From Clostridia bacterium (GTDB lineage: Bacteria > Bacillota > Clostridia > Christensenellales > Aristaeellaceae), in assembly GCA_017431005.1 (NCBI GenBank), contig JAFRLY010000024.1:1-64000 (forward strand): a DNA stretch of 64,000 nucleotides, written 5' to 3'. The notes beneath the pieces were generated by a model. That model made no database searches and was not told the DNA's origin. It saw nothing but the letters and a program-made list of their open reading frames with translations. Below, piece after piece: positions 10,631-19,743 of the stretch. The stretch's first letter is position 1; every line of letters begins with the position of its first letter. A program made the translations under genes and the position numbers.

Positions 10631-10642
10631 GGCGGCTCCTCC

Positions 10643-11299
10643 TCAGTCAAACAGATAGTTATACAGATCCTTCACGGTTTTGCAGTAGGTGCCGCAGTTG
10701 GCCCGCATAAAGGTTTCAATTTCCGGAATGTCATTAGCCCAGCCCGCGGCGGCAAAGGGCACGCCGGCTGCCTGACACATGTCATAGCCCGGCTTCAGGT
10801 CATCCACGACGAGCAGCTCCTCCGGCTTCAGGCGCAGAGTCTGCATGATCTGCTCCAGCGGCCAGGGATTTGGCTTGCGCTGCTCCGGGGGGCTCTCCCA
10901 GCCGAAGATCATGTCCGGCTCAGGCAGGTTGTTCTCCCGGTAATCCCTGCGGATATTGTCCGTATAGGAATGGCTGACAACGCAGAGCTTTCCTCCCCTG
11001 CGCTTCTGCTCCTCCATGAGCTCCCGGATACCTGGATAGGCCTTCGGGACATGCGCCTTGACATATGCATTCCAGAAGCGTTCCTCGTCATGCATCTCGT
11101 CAATGGTCATACCGCAGATGTCCGTAAAAAGAGCCACCACACCCGGGTGGAAATTGCCCAGAAAATATTCCTCCAGGGACAGATGAATCTCCGGATGGTG
11201 GATTTTCATGTATTCCACAAAGGCGGGATAATGCACGGTGGCGGTGGAATTGACGGTGGTGTCGTCATGATCGAGCACCAGGCAGGGATATCGCAGCAT
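10643..11299 (-). CDS. HAD-superfamily hydrolase
   Basis: The 218-residue protein has HAD motif I as LDHDDTT near residue 8, motif II in VVSHSYT, and motif IV in VVDDLKPG, so the catalytic Asp pair and Mg2+ site are in place. The helical cap between motifs I and II suggests a small-molecule phosphatase of the phosphoglycolate phosphatase/beta-phosphoglucomutase type. The substrate cannot be named from sequence. The start follows AAAGGAGATG. It lies between the CotH-kinase gene (12 bases) and miaA (12 bases) and is presumably cotranscribed. Confidence 0.88.
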   Translation of the reverse strand: MLRYPCLVLDHDDTTVNSTATVHYPAFVEYMKIHHPEIHLSLEEYFLGNFHPGVVALFTDICGMTIDEMHDEERFWNAYVKAHVPKAYPGIRELMEEQKRRGGKLCVVSHSYTDNIRRDYRENNLPEPDMIFGWESPPEQRKPNPWPLEQIMQTLRLKPEELLVVDDLKPGYDMCQAAGVPFAAAGWANDIPEIETFMRANCGTYCKTVKDLYNYLFD

Positions 11300-11311
11300 A
11301 GAGCATCTCCT

Positions 11312-13324
11312 TTACGGGGCTTTATTGGTCTCTTCCAGGAGCTTCAGGGTTTCGCCGAAGTAAGTCTCCACTTCATCCTTTGTCAGCTTCATAGCAGCCT
11401 TTAAAAGCTCAGGAATCTTCTTCGGGCGGACCCTTGCGTAGTATTTGGTGGCTTTGATGTTCGTTTTCCAGTTGGAAAGCTTCATGTTCTTCCATCTGCT
11501 GATATGCCGGGGCAGAATGGGCTCCAGTTTTTCAATCACTGTGTCAAAATGCGCTTCCACGTTGTCCCAGCGGAAAACGGTGGCCAGGAGCTCACTGACC
11601 CGCTTCAGGAAACGGTCCTTCATTTCCGGAACCTTCAGCAGAGCGTTCAGGGGCTCATGACGGAAGCCCTGGATCTTGCCGGATACTGGCTTGATATAGT
11701 ATTCAAGGGGTGTTTTATCCAGCCCCCGCCAGCAGGCTTCCACGTCAAACAGCAGCATTTTCCATTTGCCGCCCGGCACCCGGTAAAGCCGGACGTTGGT
11801 AAAGTCCACATTGCCCAGAATGATTTCAAAGGCCGCATGGGTAAAGAGGCTGTCCACATCCAGGCGGTCCGTGACGTACTGCAGGTTTTCAGGATCGTTC
11901 AGGTCCTTCTTTTTGCAGAAATCCGCCAGCGCAAGCCAGTCTGCGTTGTCCCCGTTCTGCAGGAACTGATCCGTACCGGTACGGGCCAGAATATCGATAT
12001 TGTCGATATCCTCCGCGTTCGTGACACCCTCGTACTGGGCGACGAAATACTTGTTGATCTTTTCCCTGAGATTGTAATGACCGTAGTACTTGCCGTTGAT
12101 GTAAACCTGAATCACCTGGTAATCCTGATAGAGGATTCCCTGCCCTTCCGCGAGGGAGCTGGCCACCACATCCCGGAGCCGGGTGGCGGTCACGTCGGAG
12201 TTCGTGGAACGGAGCAGAAGGGATTTGTAGCTTTCGTAATCCCGGGTCGGGAAAGGATTGAATGCAAAGCTCTCCGCGCCCCAGGATTTCCGGGCATACA
12301 GGGCGATGCTCTTCTGGGCATTGACCCGGGCGCTGTGGCCGGAGCAGGTAAAGGTGCCGGTCTGGCTGATCTGCTGTTCTCCGGCCTCGGTGAAATACTC
12401 AATATGAATCGGGTATTCCCAGCCTTTGGAGTAGTTGGGAATGCTTCCGGATCCCTTGGTCAGGATGCCGGTTTTCTTATTGAACAGGTATTTGTCATCC
12501 GTGATCAGGGAAACGATGGGCGTCAGCGGATCATCATCAATGAAATAAGTGGCGCTGACTGTTTCCGATGTAACCTTGCCTTCCGCAAAGGCTTTGATCC
12601 GGAGAGGTGTTGTTTTTTTGATTACCAGGCCCTCTTCGGGAAAAGCCTTGCCCTTTTCCGTGGGCGTCTCCCCGTCTGTGGTATAACGCAGCGTACTTCC
12701 CTGTGGTGCTTCCGCCAGAACAGTCACCTGACCTGCATAAAAGCCGCCGGGCGTCAGGAGAACCGGGGCTTCCGTGCGGTCCGGGAAAGTCTGCTTATCA
12801 TTCTTTTTATTGCGGGTGGCGTTTTCCAGAAAGCCGTAAAGCTCCTCCTGCGCCTCCGCTGTTCCCGCAGGCAGGCCGTAGCTGATGCAGCCGTACTGGG
12901 CCGGAAGCTTCAGGCGCTGGACCTCATTGCCCTCCGCGTCGGAAAGAATCAGCGTCTCGCCGGAGGAAGAGATTGCAAACGGGGTATAGAACGTATCGCC
13001 CTTCCCGTCGGTTTCATTCTCCTCACCCGTGCAGAAGACCGTCAGGAAAGCGCCGGATTTCAGCTTTGTTCCCTGCGGAAAGGCCCATTTCTGCGGGTCT
13101 TTTTTGCTGTCGCTGAAGAACCAGCCGGAAAGATCCGCCGTCTCCCTGCCTGTGTTGGTCAGCTCCACCCAGTCCCACGCATGGCCGTTCTCAAAATATC
13201 CGTTGCTGGCCATGACCTCATTGATGAGGATATCCGCCCGTGCGTGGCTGAGGATGCCCGCAGCCCCGGCTGTGATCACCAGGATCAGCAGTATCCGCAG
13301 AAGGAATCGTGGAGATTTCTTCAT
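11312..13324 (-). CDS. CotH-kinase surface protein with lamin-tail and chitobiase-type domains
   Basis: The 670-residue product begins with a signal peptide/membrane segment (residues 5-30). Residues 31-140 form a lamin-tail domain (INEVMASNG, WVELTNTG, LSGWFFSD). Residues 190-265 form a chitobiase/hexosaminidase C-terminal-type beta domain (PGGFYAG, LRYTTDG). The CotH protein-kinase-like domain covers about 295-600, with FTCSGHSAR, YYGHYNLREKIN, and MLLFDVEACWRG containing the likely metal-binding acidic residues. CotH of Bacillus phosphorylates spore-coat proteins; in non-sporulation contexts the targets are unknown. The start follows AGGAGA. The gene sits 9 bases after the LTA-synthase-like gene, so it probably acts on the outer surface in the same envelope process. 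Confidence 0.9.
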   Translation of the reverse strand: MKKSPRFLLRILLILVITAGAAGILSHARADILINEVMASNGYFENGHAWDWVELTNTGRETADLSGWFFSDSKKDPQKWAFPQGTKLKSGAFLTVFCTGEENETDGKGDTFYTPFAISSSGETLILSDAEGNEVQRLKLPAQYGCISYGLPAGTAEAQEELYGFLENATRNKKNDKQTFPDRTEAPVLLTPGGFYAGQVTVLAEAPQGSTLRYTTDGETPTEKGKAFPEEGLVIKKTTPLRIKAFAEGKVTSETVSATYFIDDDPLTPIVSLITDDKYLFNKKTGILTKGSGSIPNYSKGWEYPIHIEYFTEAGEQQISQTGTFTCSGHSARVNAQKSIALYARKSWGAESFAFNPFPTRDYESYKSLLLRSTNSDVTATRLRDVVASSLAEGQGILYQDYQVIQVYINGKYYGHYNLREKINKYFVAQYEGVTNAEDIDNIDILARTGTDQFLQNGDNADWLALADFCKKKDLNDPENLQYVTDRLDVDSLFTHAAFEIILGNVDFTNVRLYRVPGGKWKMLLFDVEACWRGLDKTPLEYYIKPVSGKIQGFRHEPLNALLKVPEMKDRFLKRVSELLATVFRWDNVEAHFDTVIEKLEPILPRHISRWKNMKLSNWKTNIKATKYYARVRPKKIPELLKAAMKLTKDEVETYFGETLKLLEETNKAP

Positions 13325-13333
13325 CGTCTTCTC

Positions 13334-14917
13334 CTATTTTGCAAAATGATCCACGAAGTACTGGGAATAGCGCATGGCCTCTTCGTTGAGCCATTCAATG
13401 CCCCTGCGCTCCGCCAGCGTGGCCGTGGCGGAAAAGAGATCCGTGCCCAGGCCCAGGCGGTCTCCGGGTATTTCCCAGCCCATGGCGCTGAGCGTCGTGG
13501 GATACAGGTCCATCATCGTGGACTCCCGGAAACTGGTGCCGCTCTGCGGCGTTTTCCGGGCATTCAGGAAGCAGTTGTAGATGGTGCGGTCAAGAAAGGA
13601 AACACCCTCGGTCAGGCAGCTGTCCATCCGCGGATGGTCGCCGTTGATAACCACAACGGTGTTGTCCCAGAACGGCTGTTCCCTGCACCAGTCCACAAAG
13701 GCTGCCACCTGGCGGTCCGTGCAGGCGATGACATTGGCGGTGGGATCCTCATATTCGTTCCCGCATTCATCGCAGACAAAACCGCCCAGATGATGGGCAT
13801 CCACCGTCAGAATCGTCAGATTAAAGGGCTCCCCGGCTTCCCAGAGGCGGGTGGCTTCCTTCTTCGCGATGTCGAAAAGGATATGATCCTCAAAGCCCCA
13901 CCAGACGTAGTAGTCCTCCGGAATATCCCCCGCCTCCCGGGCCTTCCAGAGATCATAGATGCTGTAATTGCCGTGATTCCTGAAGTAGAGAGCCCGGCCG
14001 CCGTACTCCCCGTCGCTGCCGCAGAGAAATTCCTGGTTGTAGCCCTCCCGGCTCAGAATATCTCCCAGAGCCGTGACCGACGGGGCGAAGGACGTATATT
14101 TCCACATGGAGTTCTGCTCCACCGGAAAGGCGAAGGGCAGCCCGCTCGTACCGGCGAATAATGCCGCCATGGTCCAGTTGGTGTTCTCCGTGGAATGAAG
14201 GCCGCCAAGCCGGTCGGTGTTGGAGAAGGAAATGTTTTCCGCTGCCAGTTTTGTCAGCCGGGGCATATAGTTCTCCGGCTGAACACCGCCGTCCGTCTCT
14301 GAGGCATAGGTGGTCTCCATGCTTTCCAGGTACATGCTGATCAGGTTCGGCTTATCCGCCGGCGCCTTCAGATCTGCCTGCTGCGGAGAGACATATTCCT
14401 CCTCATAGAGGCGGGTCTGGGAATTCGCCCGCTGGATGAATTCCGGCACATCCAGGGTCAGCAGCGCATAGGCCGGACTGACAATCAGGCTGAGGAAGCC
14501 TGCCAGCAGCACCGCTCCGCCCATGGCGGTATAGATTCTTCCCGCCTTCTCCCAGCCCCCGGCGGACAGATGTGCATGCTTTTTCGCGAAGGCTCTGGCT
14601 TTCTGCCATAATCCTTCCCAGCAGGTCAGGACCACCAGCGCCAGATAGATGATGATATACCGGCCGGCAAGCACCGCGATGCGCTTTGCCGGCTCGATCA
14701 CCGCGCTGGGGCCTGTGCCCTTCTGCGGAATGGAAACTGTGAAAAGCAGACCGGCCAAGCTGTTGTCATAATTATCCTCATACCAGGTCACCATGGCAAA
14801 GATAACAGCGGCCAGAAAGAAGCAGATACAGGCGGCGACGATCTTCCGGACCCGCCGCCTGCGCGGCTGTGCCTCCGGATCCGGCCCGTTCCTGTTGGGG
14901 TTCCTTGGGGTATTCAT
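13334..14917 (-). CDS. LTA-synthase/MdoB-like membrane sulfatase-family protein
   Basis: The chosen ATG at 14917 overlaps the stop of the FRG gene as ATGA; 527 residues. Three membrane segments lie near residues 25-47, 76-98 and 129-153 and then an extracellular alkaline-phosphatase-fold domain. NLISMYLESMET is the first metal motif, STENTNWT holds the likely catalytic Thr, and NGDHPRM is the C-terminal metal site. Family members move glycerol-phosphate or phosphoethanolamine between lipids and polymers or carbohydrates. Typical LTA synthases have five membrane segments, so this is a shorter relative; whether it makes lipoteichoic acid or decorates another glycan is open. Confidence 0.88.
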   Translation of the reverse strand: MNTPRNPNRNGPDPEAQPRRRRVRKIVAACICFFLAAVIFAMVTWYEDNYDNSLAGLLFTVSIPQKGTGPSAVIEPAKRIAVLAGRYIIIYLALVVLTCWEGLWQKARAFAKKHAHLSAGGWEKAGRIYTAMGGAVLLAGFLSLIVSPAYALLTLDVPEFIQRANSQTRLYEEEYVSPQQADLKAPADKPNLISMYLESMETTYASETDGGVQPENYMPRLTKLAAENISFSNTDRLGGLHSTENTNWTMAALFAGTSGLPFAFPVEQNSMWKYTSFAPSVTALGDILSREGYNQEFLCGSDGEYGGRALYFRNHGNYSIYDLWKAREAGDIPEDYYVWWGFEDHILFDIAKKEATRLWEAGEPFNLTILTVDAHHLGGFVCDECGNEYEDPTANVIACTDRQVAAFVDWCREQPFWDNTVVVINGDHPRMDSCLTEGVSFLDRTIYNCFLNARKTPQSGTSFRESTMMDLYPTTLSAMGWEIPGDRLGLGTDLFSATATLAERRGIEWLNEEAMRYSQYFVDHFAK

Positions 14918-15735
14918 TCCTGATTGTGCTCCTGTTCCTTGACATAGTAGTGGCGGGCGATCCATTTGCTGAGCCCGTCAAGGCCGGGATAAAGCACCCG
15001 CTCGCTCATATTCAGGGCATCCAGCATATCGCGGACCCGCCAGCGGAGCTTCCGGTCAATGACATATTTCACCGTGCGTTCCGTCCGCTCATCCAGGAAC
15101 CGCTCGATGTCCGTGATTCCCATGGGGATCACGGCAAAAAAGGAATACTGGGTCACGATACGGGCGCTGGTGCTGGGCGGCTCAATGATGACGATGGAGT
15201 GGTCCCCCATGTCTTCATCGTACTGATCCAGAGAATCCGCGAGGCCCCGAAGCATGTCCACAGAAAAAAGCGTTGTCTCCTCCCGGCCCACTGCCAGACG
15301 GTATTTTTCCGGCAGGTGACTGATCTGCTCCTGCATATCGATGCGCCAGACCACACAGTCGTGATCTTCCATCTCCTCCAGGTTATCCTCCGTCGTGGCG
15401 AAATGAAGCGCCACCAGAGCGGAATGCGTCCAGTCCAGCAGCCGGGTCGGTAGCCCGTTGTGCTGGCCGGTGATCATCCGGTTCCAGATGGAATCCGCCA
15501 CGGAAGGATCGTTCCGCACGGCATATTTCGCAAAATTGTTCAGGATTGCCGGCTCCAGTTTTTTCTGCAGATCCCTGCAGCAGCGGCTCAGGCTGGTCAC
15601 CATATGGTAGGAGGCGTCCGGCATGCCCCGGTAAAGATAGCTGCTGCGGTTCCGGCCCAGCTCCGGGCGGTTTTCCTGCTCCGTCAGCAAAGGCAGCAGA
15701 TCCTCCAGCGTCTTCACTCTGATTTCCTGAATCAT
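14914..15735 (-). CDS. FRG-domain protein
   Basis: The 273-residue protein carries the FRG signature as YLYRGMPD near residues 33-40, followed by the family's LTSLSR-like block (VTSLSRCC) and QHNGLPTRLLDWTHSALVALHFAT, a hallmark of the domain. FRG domains are widespread but biochemically uncharacterised, and some occur in stress or defence contexts. I choose the ATG at 15735 because GAGGAAG precedes it; an upstream in-frame GTG at 15762 has no site. It is first in a five-gene operon with an LTA-synthase-like enzyme, a CotH kinase, a HAD hydrolase and MiaA, which points to housekeeping or envelope use rather than defence. Confidence 0.87.
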   Translation of the reverse strand: MIQEIRVKTLEDLLPLLTEQENRPELGRNRSSYLYRGMPDASYHMVTSLSRCCRDLQKKLEPAILNNFAKYAVRNDPSVADSIWNRMITGQHNGLPTRLLDWTHSALVALHFATTEDNLEEMEDHDCVVWRIDMQEQISHLPEKYRLAVGREETTLFSVDMLRGLADSLDQYDEDMGDHSIVIIEPPSTSARIVTQYSFFAVIPMGITDIERFLDERTERTVKYVIDRKLRWRVRDMLDALNMSERVLYPGLDGLSKWIARHYYVKEQEHNQE

Positions 15736-15800
15736 GGTTTCATCTTCCTCATAAAAAAACACTGTTGCATGGTTGCCGCGCTTATTCCATAAGCGGTCAG

Positions 15801-15829
15801 ATTATAGCATTTTTCCCTTCCGCAGACAA
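15801..15829 (-). promoter_or_regulatory. Promoter of the FRG-to-miaA operon
   Basis: On the minus strand TTGTCT (15824-15829) and TATAAT (15801-15806) are 17 bases apart, with an extended TGC before the -10. The leader then contains a short CGCTTAT-GGA-ATAAGCG hairpin. Confidence 0.75.
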
Positions 15830-15847
15830 GCCGCAGCGTTCCATAAC

Positions 15848-15877
15848 AAAAGGAGCAGAGAATGCGTTCTCTGCTCC
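15848..15877 (-). terminator. Terminator of the coiled-coil/OB-fold gene
   Basis: A perfect 11-bp stem (GGAGCAGAGAA with TTCTCTGCTCC) and a 4-base loop are followed on the minus strand by TTTTG. It lies 21 bases past the stop at 15898 and closes a single-gene transcript. Confidence 0.9.
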
Positions 15878-15897
15878 CTGTGTGTTATGATTTGAAA

Positions 15898-17127
15898 TTA
15901 CTTGACTTCGACGCCGATGATGTGGGGATTGGCGCCTTCGTACCAGTAGAGATAACCGTCCAGCACGACTTCATCGCCGACCTTCAGGTTCTCAACCGCC
16001 TTGTAGACATCGCTGTCCTGGCCGCGCAGATAGAACTCCACGGTGCAGGCAACTTCGAACTCTTCGCCGACCTTAACCTTGAAGTACAGGTCGTCGGTCT
16101 TGTCGTTCTCGTTCTTGTAGGCAAAGGCAGCACCGTTGTCATCATAGGCAGCGATCTTGCCGGTGAAGCATACGCGTTCATTCTGATGCAGAATGTAGTC
16201 ATCCGTTCCGATGATCGCGGTGATGTCCAGGGGCTCCGCAACGAAGGGATCCGCTTCCAGGATTTCGAAGGTGGCATCGGTGATTTCCACTTCGCCGGCC
16301 CACTCGCTCTTATAACCGGAAACCTTGATCTTCGTGCCGGGAACCAGCTTCTTGGCATCTTCCTCGGAGCAGGTCATGTTGTAGATGAAGTAAGCGCCGT
16401 CTTCGCTCTGGGCATATACGGTGATCTTGTTGTCCCACCAGGACTGGGTGTCCTGCACATAGGTCTCAACGGTCACAGCGGTGTCCAGTTCAGCCTTTAT
16501 GTACGCTTCATGATTCATCACGCCGTCTTCGGTAACGGCGGCAGCCACCTGTTCCACGGCGGCAGCGGCTTCTTCGACGACTTCAGCAGCTTTTTCTTCA
16601 ACAGCGGCAGCGGCTTCCTCAACGGCGCCGGCAGCTTCTTCCACGACTTCAGCAGCTTTTTCTTCAACGGCGGCAGCGGCTTCCCCGACAGTTTCAGCGG
16701 CTTCGCCCGCTGCGTCGGCAGCTCCCTCTGCAACGTCGGCAGCCTTCTCTTCGACGTTCTGGGCAGCTTCCTCAGCAGCCTTCTTCGCTTCTTCAATCGC
16801 CTTCTGAGCGGATTCTTCAGCAGCCTTCTTTGCTTCTTCGATCGCGACGGCGGCATCATCCGCAGCCTTCTTGGCAGCTTCTTCGGCAGCCGTCTTGGCT
16901 TCCTCAGCAGCCTTGGTTGCTTCCTCAGCCACCTGCTGGGCAGCCTCGGCAGCCTTGGTCGCTTCCTCAGCGGACGTCAGCTGCGTCTTCAGGCTCTCAA
17001 CCTGAGCCGTCAGCTCATCCTTCACCTTCTGCAGATCGGCCTTCTGTCCGTTGGTGACAAAGCCGAAAACCAGAGCCGCGCATGCTACCAGCGCCAGAAT
17101 AATGGTTAAAACTTTTTGACCCTTCAT
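15898..17127 (-). CDS. Membrane-tethered coiled-coil protein with two OB-fold domains
   Basis: The 409-residue protein starts with a membrane anchor (residues 7-24). Residues 28-200 are an Ala/Glu/Lys heptad coil with repeated EEAAAAVEEKAAEVVEEA-like blocks. Two tandem beta-rich segments follow, about 205-290 (VTVETYVQDTQSWWDNKITV) and 305-409 (ERVCFTGKIAAY, VGDEVVLDGYLYWYEG), each patterned like a small OB fold. The coil probably spans the wall and holds the OB domains outside; ligand unknown. It has its own sigma-A-type promoter and terminator, so it is a single-gene unit. Coil repeats at DNA level look like local duplication. The overall family is unknown to me. Confidence 0.82.
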   Translation of the reverse strand: MKGQKVLTIILALVACAALVFGFVTNGQKADLQKVKDELTAQVESLKTQLTSAEEATKAAEAAQQVAEEATKAAEEAKTAAEEAAKKAADDAAVAIEEAKKAAEESAQKAIEEAKKAAEEAAQNVEEKAADVAEGAADAAGEAAETVGEAAAAVEEKAAEVVEEAAGAVEEAAAAVEEKAAEVVEEAAAAVEQVAAAVTEDGVMNHEAYIKAELDTAVTVETYVQDTQSWWDNKITVYAQSEDGAYFIYNMTCSEEDAKKLVPGTKIKVSGYKSEWAGEVEITDATFEILEADPFVAEPLDITAIIGTDDYILHQNERVCFTGKIAAYDDNGAAFAYKNENDKTDDLYFKVKVGEEFEVACTVEFYLRGQDSDVYKAVENLKVGDEVVLDGYLYWYEGANPHIIGVEVK

Positions 17128-17160
17128 ATCCTTGATACTCCTTCCGATTTGATGAGAGGA

Positions 17161-17189
17161 ATTATACTATCTTTCATTTTATTTGTCCA
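17161..17189 (-). promoter_or_regulatory. Promoter of the coiled-coil/OB-fold gene
   Basis: TGGACA (17184-17189) and TATAAT (17161-17166) on the minus strand are separated by 17 bases, about 34 bases upstream of the start codon. The ribosome site AAGGAG lies between. Confidence 0.82.
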
Positions 17190-17287
17190 TATGAATCTGA
17201 TGTTACATTTTCTGTTTTTCCTGCCTGCAGAATCTCCGGCCCCGGCAGCGGGATGTCTTCCCGTTTCTCCGTTCCGGAAGAAAATTC

Positions 17288-18886
17288 TCAGCGGCTTCCG
17301 CTTCCCTGACCGGGCTTCCTTTTCAGCGCCCGGATCAGCCGGGTGATGCCGATCAGGATCCAGAACGCGCCGAGAACGCACAGCAGGACGACGGAAACCC
17401 TGGGAATGTGCCTGGTTGCCTGGTTGCCGTCAATCTGATCCAGGCGGTACAGGCTGGTAATGTCCTCATACAGCTTCTGGATGTACCCGTCGGACATTTC
17501 CTCCTTGCGCCGGGCGCTCTTGCAGGTGTTTTCAATCATCTGGCCGGCGGCGGAGCGCAGGGAGGCGCTGCCGTTGAATACCGGCGTGGTGAAGGTGTCC
17601 GAGGTATGGTTCATCAGCAGACGGGAGGCGTCGATTTTGATGCTGTAGTGCTCCTGGTTGTCCTCCCCGCTCCTGGCCAGGTAATCCTTGTACTGCGCGC
17701 TTTCCTGAGCCTTGATGGTAACGGGCACATAGCCCTCCGTCTCAGCATAGGCGGTCTGGATATCGTTTGACAGCAGATACTGCACAAAAAGCCAGCTGGC
17801 CAGAACCTCCTGATCGTTCTCCTTGGTAAAGACGCAGACGCTGGGGCCCTGGGAGATCATCTTCGGGTGCTCCGGATCGAACTGCGGAATCGGCCGGACG
17901 ACCGTCTCAAACTGCACCACCTGATTGGAATGGATATCCATCAGCGGGGCATCGCTGCCCATCCAGGTGGCGCCTGCCGTGGAGTCCAGCGCGAAGAGGC
18001 ACTGGCCCGCGTTCAGGAAATTACCGGGATAGCTGCTGATGCCGAAGGTGGAGAAAGCCCGGGATTTCGCGTGAACGTAGATCTCCTCCAGCAGGGCTTT
18101 TGTCGTGTCGTTGAAGATCAGGATCTCCCCGTTTTCGTTGGAATAGGGGGCATCCAGCTGCCGGAGCATGGAGATCATCATGTTGTCCGTGCTCTTGTAG
18201 ATGAAGGGGATCATGACGTTCTGCCCGTTCAGGGTGAAGACGCCGCTCTCATCCTTCGCCATGGCCGCCTCGCTGACCTCCCAGATATAGTCCCAGGTCA
18301 GGATATCCGGCACCTCGTAGCCCAGCTTTTCCACGTAGGTCTTGTTGATATAGACTGCCTCCGTGGAGCGCATGTAGGGCATGGCGTAGGTGACGCCGTT
18401 GATCTTGCCCTCCTCCAGGAATTCCGGGACGATTTCCGCGGCTGTCGGCGCGTCAAAGCGCACCTCGCTGCCGCCCAGGCCGAACCGGGAATCAGCCATC
18501 AGCTCATCCAGGGGCGTAACGACGTTGCTGCCCGTGATGTAGGTGGCGATGTGATCCGGATAGGTGATGCAGATGTTGGGGGTGGTGTCGGTGGAAATAT
18601 TGGTGATGACATCGTTGTAGATCCGGCTGTAATCCGTGTACAGGCGCATCGTGACGGTGATGTTGGGATACAGGGCGTGGAAATCGTCAATCGCCTTCTG
18701 GTACACAGCCGTCTGCACCTTGTTGGTGTCGTTCTTCGCCCAGAAGATCAGCTCAACGGGCGTCTGATCATCGAAGGAGGCCGGCACGGTAAAGCCCGTC
18801 CGCTGCTGGCTGCCGTGGCAGGCGGACAGCAGGGGCAGCATGGCCGCCATCATGAAAATAATTAAAAACTTTTTAATTATTTTCAT
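17288..18886 (-). CDS. Sugar ABC transporter substrate-binding lipoprotein with C-terminal membrane segment
   Basis: The 532-residue protein is a family-1 extracellular solute-binding protein. LPLLSAC near residue 22 is a lipobox, so it should be lipid-anchored outside. The body carries typical features: VELIFWAKND at the first strand, DFHALYPNITVTM, and a long two-lobed fold. Unlike most of the family it ends in a hydrophobic helix (about residues 497-517) followed by a basic tail, RALKRKPGQG, which would give a second membrane anchor. It is the last gene of the transporter operon; its start overlaps the preceding permease stop as ATGA. The substrate is unknown, probably an oligosaccharide. 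Confidence 0.9.
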   Translation of the reverse strand: MKIIKKFLIIFMMAAMLPLLSACHGSQQRTGFTVPASFDDQTPVELIFWAKNDTNKVQTAVYQKAIDDFHALYPNITVTMRLYTDYSRIYNDVITNISTDTTPNICITYPDHIATYITGSNVVTPLDELMADSRFGLGGSEVRFDAPTAAEIVPEFLEEGKINGVTYAMPYMRSTEAVYINKTYVEKLGYEVPDILTWDYIWEVSEAAMAKDESGVFTLNGQNVMIPFIYKSTDNMMISMLRQLDAPYSNENGEILIFNDTTKALLEEIYVHAKSRAFSTFGISSYPGNFLNAGQCLFALDSTAGATWMGSDAPLMDIHSNQVVQFETVVRPIPQFDPEHPKMISQGPSVCVFTKENDQEVLASWLFVQYLLSNDIQTAYAETEGYVPVTIKAQESAQYKDYLARSGEDNQEHYSIKIDASRLLMNHTSDTFTTPVFNGSASLRSAAGQMIENTCKSARRKEEMSDGYIQKLYEDITSLYRLDQIDGNQATRHIPRVSVVLLCVLGAFWILIGITRLIRALKRKPGQGSGSR

Positions 18887-19725
18887 CCCTTAGTCCCTCC
18901 TCTCGATACGCCTGCCATGATCTTCTTGCGGAAGATCAGGAAGAGGATGATCAGCGGCACGGAAATAACCACCACGGCCGCCATCATGGCAGGGGTATTT
19001 TCCCGGCCGAAGCCGTTTTCCCGGATCTCCTGGATGCCGTTGGAGACCAGGTAGTAGTTCGCGTCATAGGTGATCAGCCGGGGCCAGACGTAGCTGTTCC
19101 AGCATTCTATAACCTTCAGGATGATGATGGTCACGATCGTGGGCTGGCTGATGGGCACCATCACCTTCAGCAGATACTTGAGGTCACTGGTTCCGTCCAC
19201 CTTGGCCGCCTTGTACAGCTCGTCCGGAATTGCTTCAAAGTTCTCCTTCAGCAGGTAAATGTAGAACACGCTGGTTACCGAGGGCAGGATCAGGCCCAGG
19301 TAGGTATTCCGCATGTTCCAGTTGACGATGGTCACATAGTTGGTGATGATGACCAGCTCTGTGGGAATCATCATCAGGCTCAGGAACAGGGCGAACATTC
19401 CGTTCCGTCCCTTGAACTCCAGCCGGGCAAAGGCGAAGGCCGCCGGCACAATCACCACCATCATGAGGCCTGTGGTGGCCACGGTGAAGATCAGGGTGTT
19501 CAGGAAATACCGGCCCAGAGGAACGGTCGTGAAGGCGTCCCGGTAGTTCTCCAGCGTTGGCTGCAGCGTAATAAACTTCGGGATGTACTCGCTGTTGTAG
19601 GCCGTAAAGCTCTTGAAGCTGGTCAGCACCATCCAGTAGAAGGGGAACAGGACGATGAGCGCCCACACCGTCAGGAACAGATAGATCAGCGCGTGGGAGA
19701 CGCGGCTGTTTTTGCGTTCAATCAA
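18883..19725 (-). CDS. Carbohydrate ABC transporter permease, MalG type
   Basis: This 280-residue inner-membrane permease has six predicted membrane segments. The EAA loop, which docks on the ATPase, reads EAIPDELYKAAKVDGTSD near residues 173-190. The N-terminal helix and late FPFYWMVLTSFK are typical of the MalG/UgpE group. It lies 18 bases after the MalF-type permease gene and overlaps the binding-protein gene by 4 bases. It forms the heterodimeric channel with the MalF-type partner. Confidence 0.94.
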   Translation of the reverse strand: MIERKNSRVSHALIYLFLTVWALIVLFPFYWMVLTSFKSFTAYNSEYIPKFITLQPTLENYRDAFTTVPLGRYFLNTLIFTVATTGLMMVVIVPAAFAFARLEFKGRNGMFALFLSLMMIPTELVIITNYVTIVNWNMRNTYLGLILPSVTSVFYIYLLKENFEAIPDELYKAAKVDGTSDLKYLLKVMVPISQPTIVTIIILKVIECWNSYVWPRLITYDANYYLVSNGIQEIRENGFGRENTPAMMAAVVVISVPLIILFLIFRKKIMAGVSRGGTKG

Positions 19726-19743
19726 TCTCAGCTGCCTCCCCTC

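Noticed and set aside
14914-15735. FRG protein as a phage-defence toxin
   Set aside because: It is cotranscribed with envelope and tRNA-modification genes, with no defence partners nearby.
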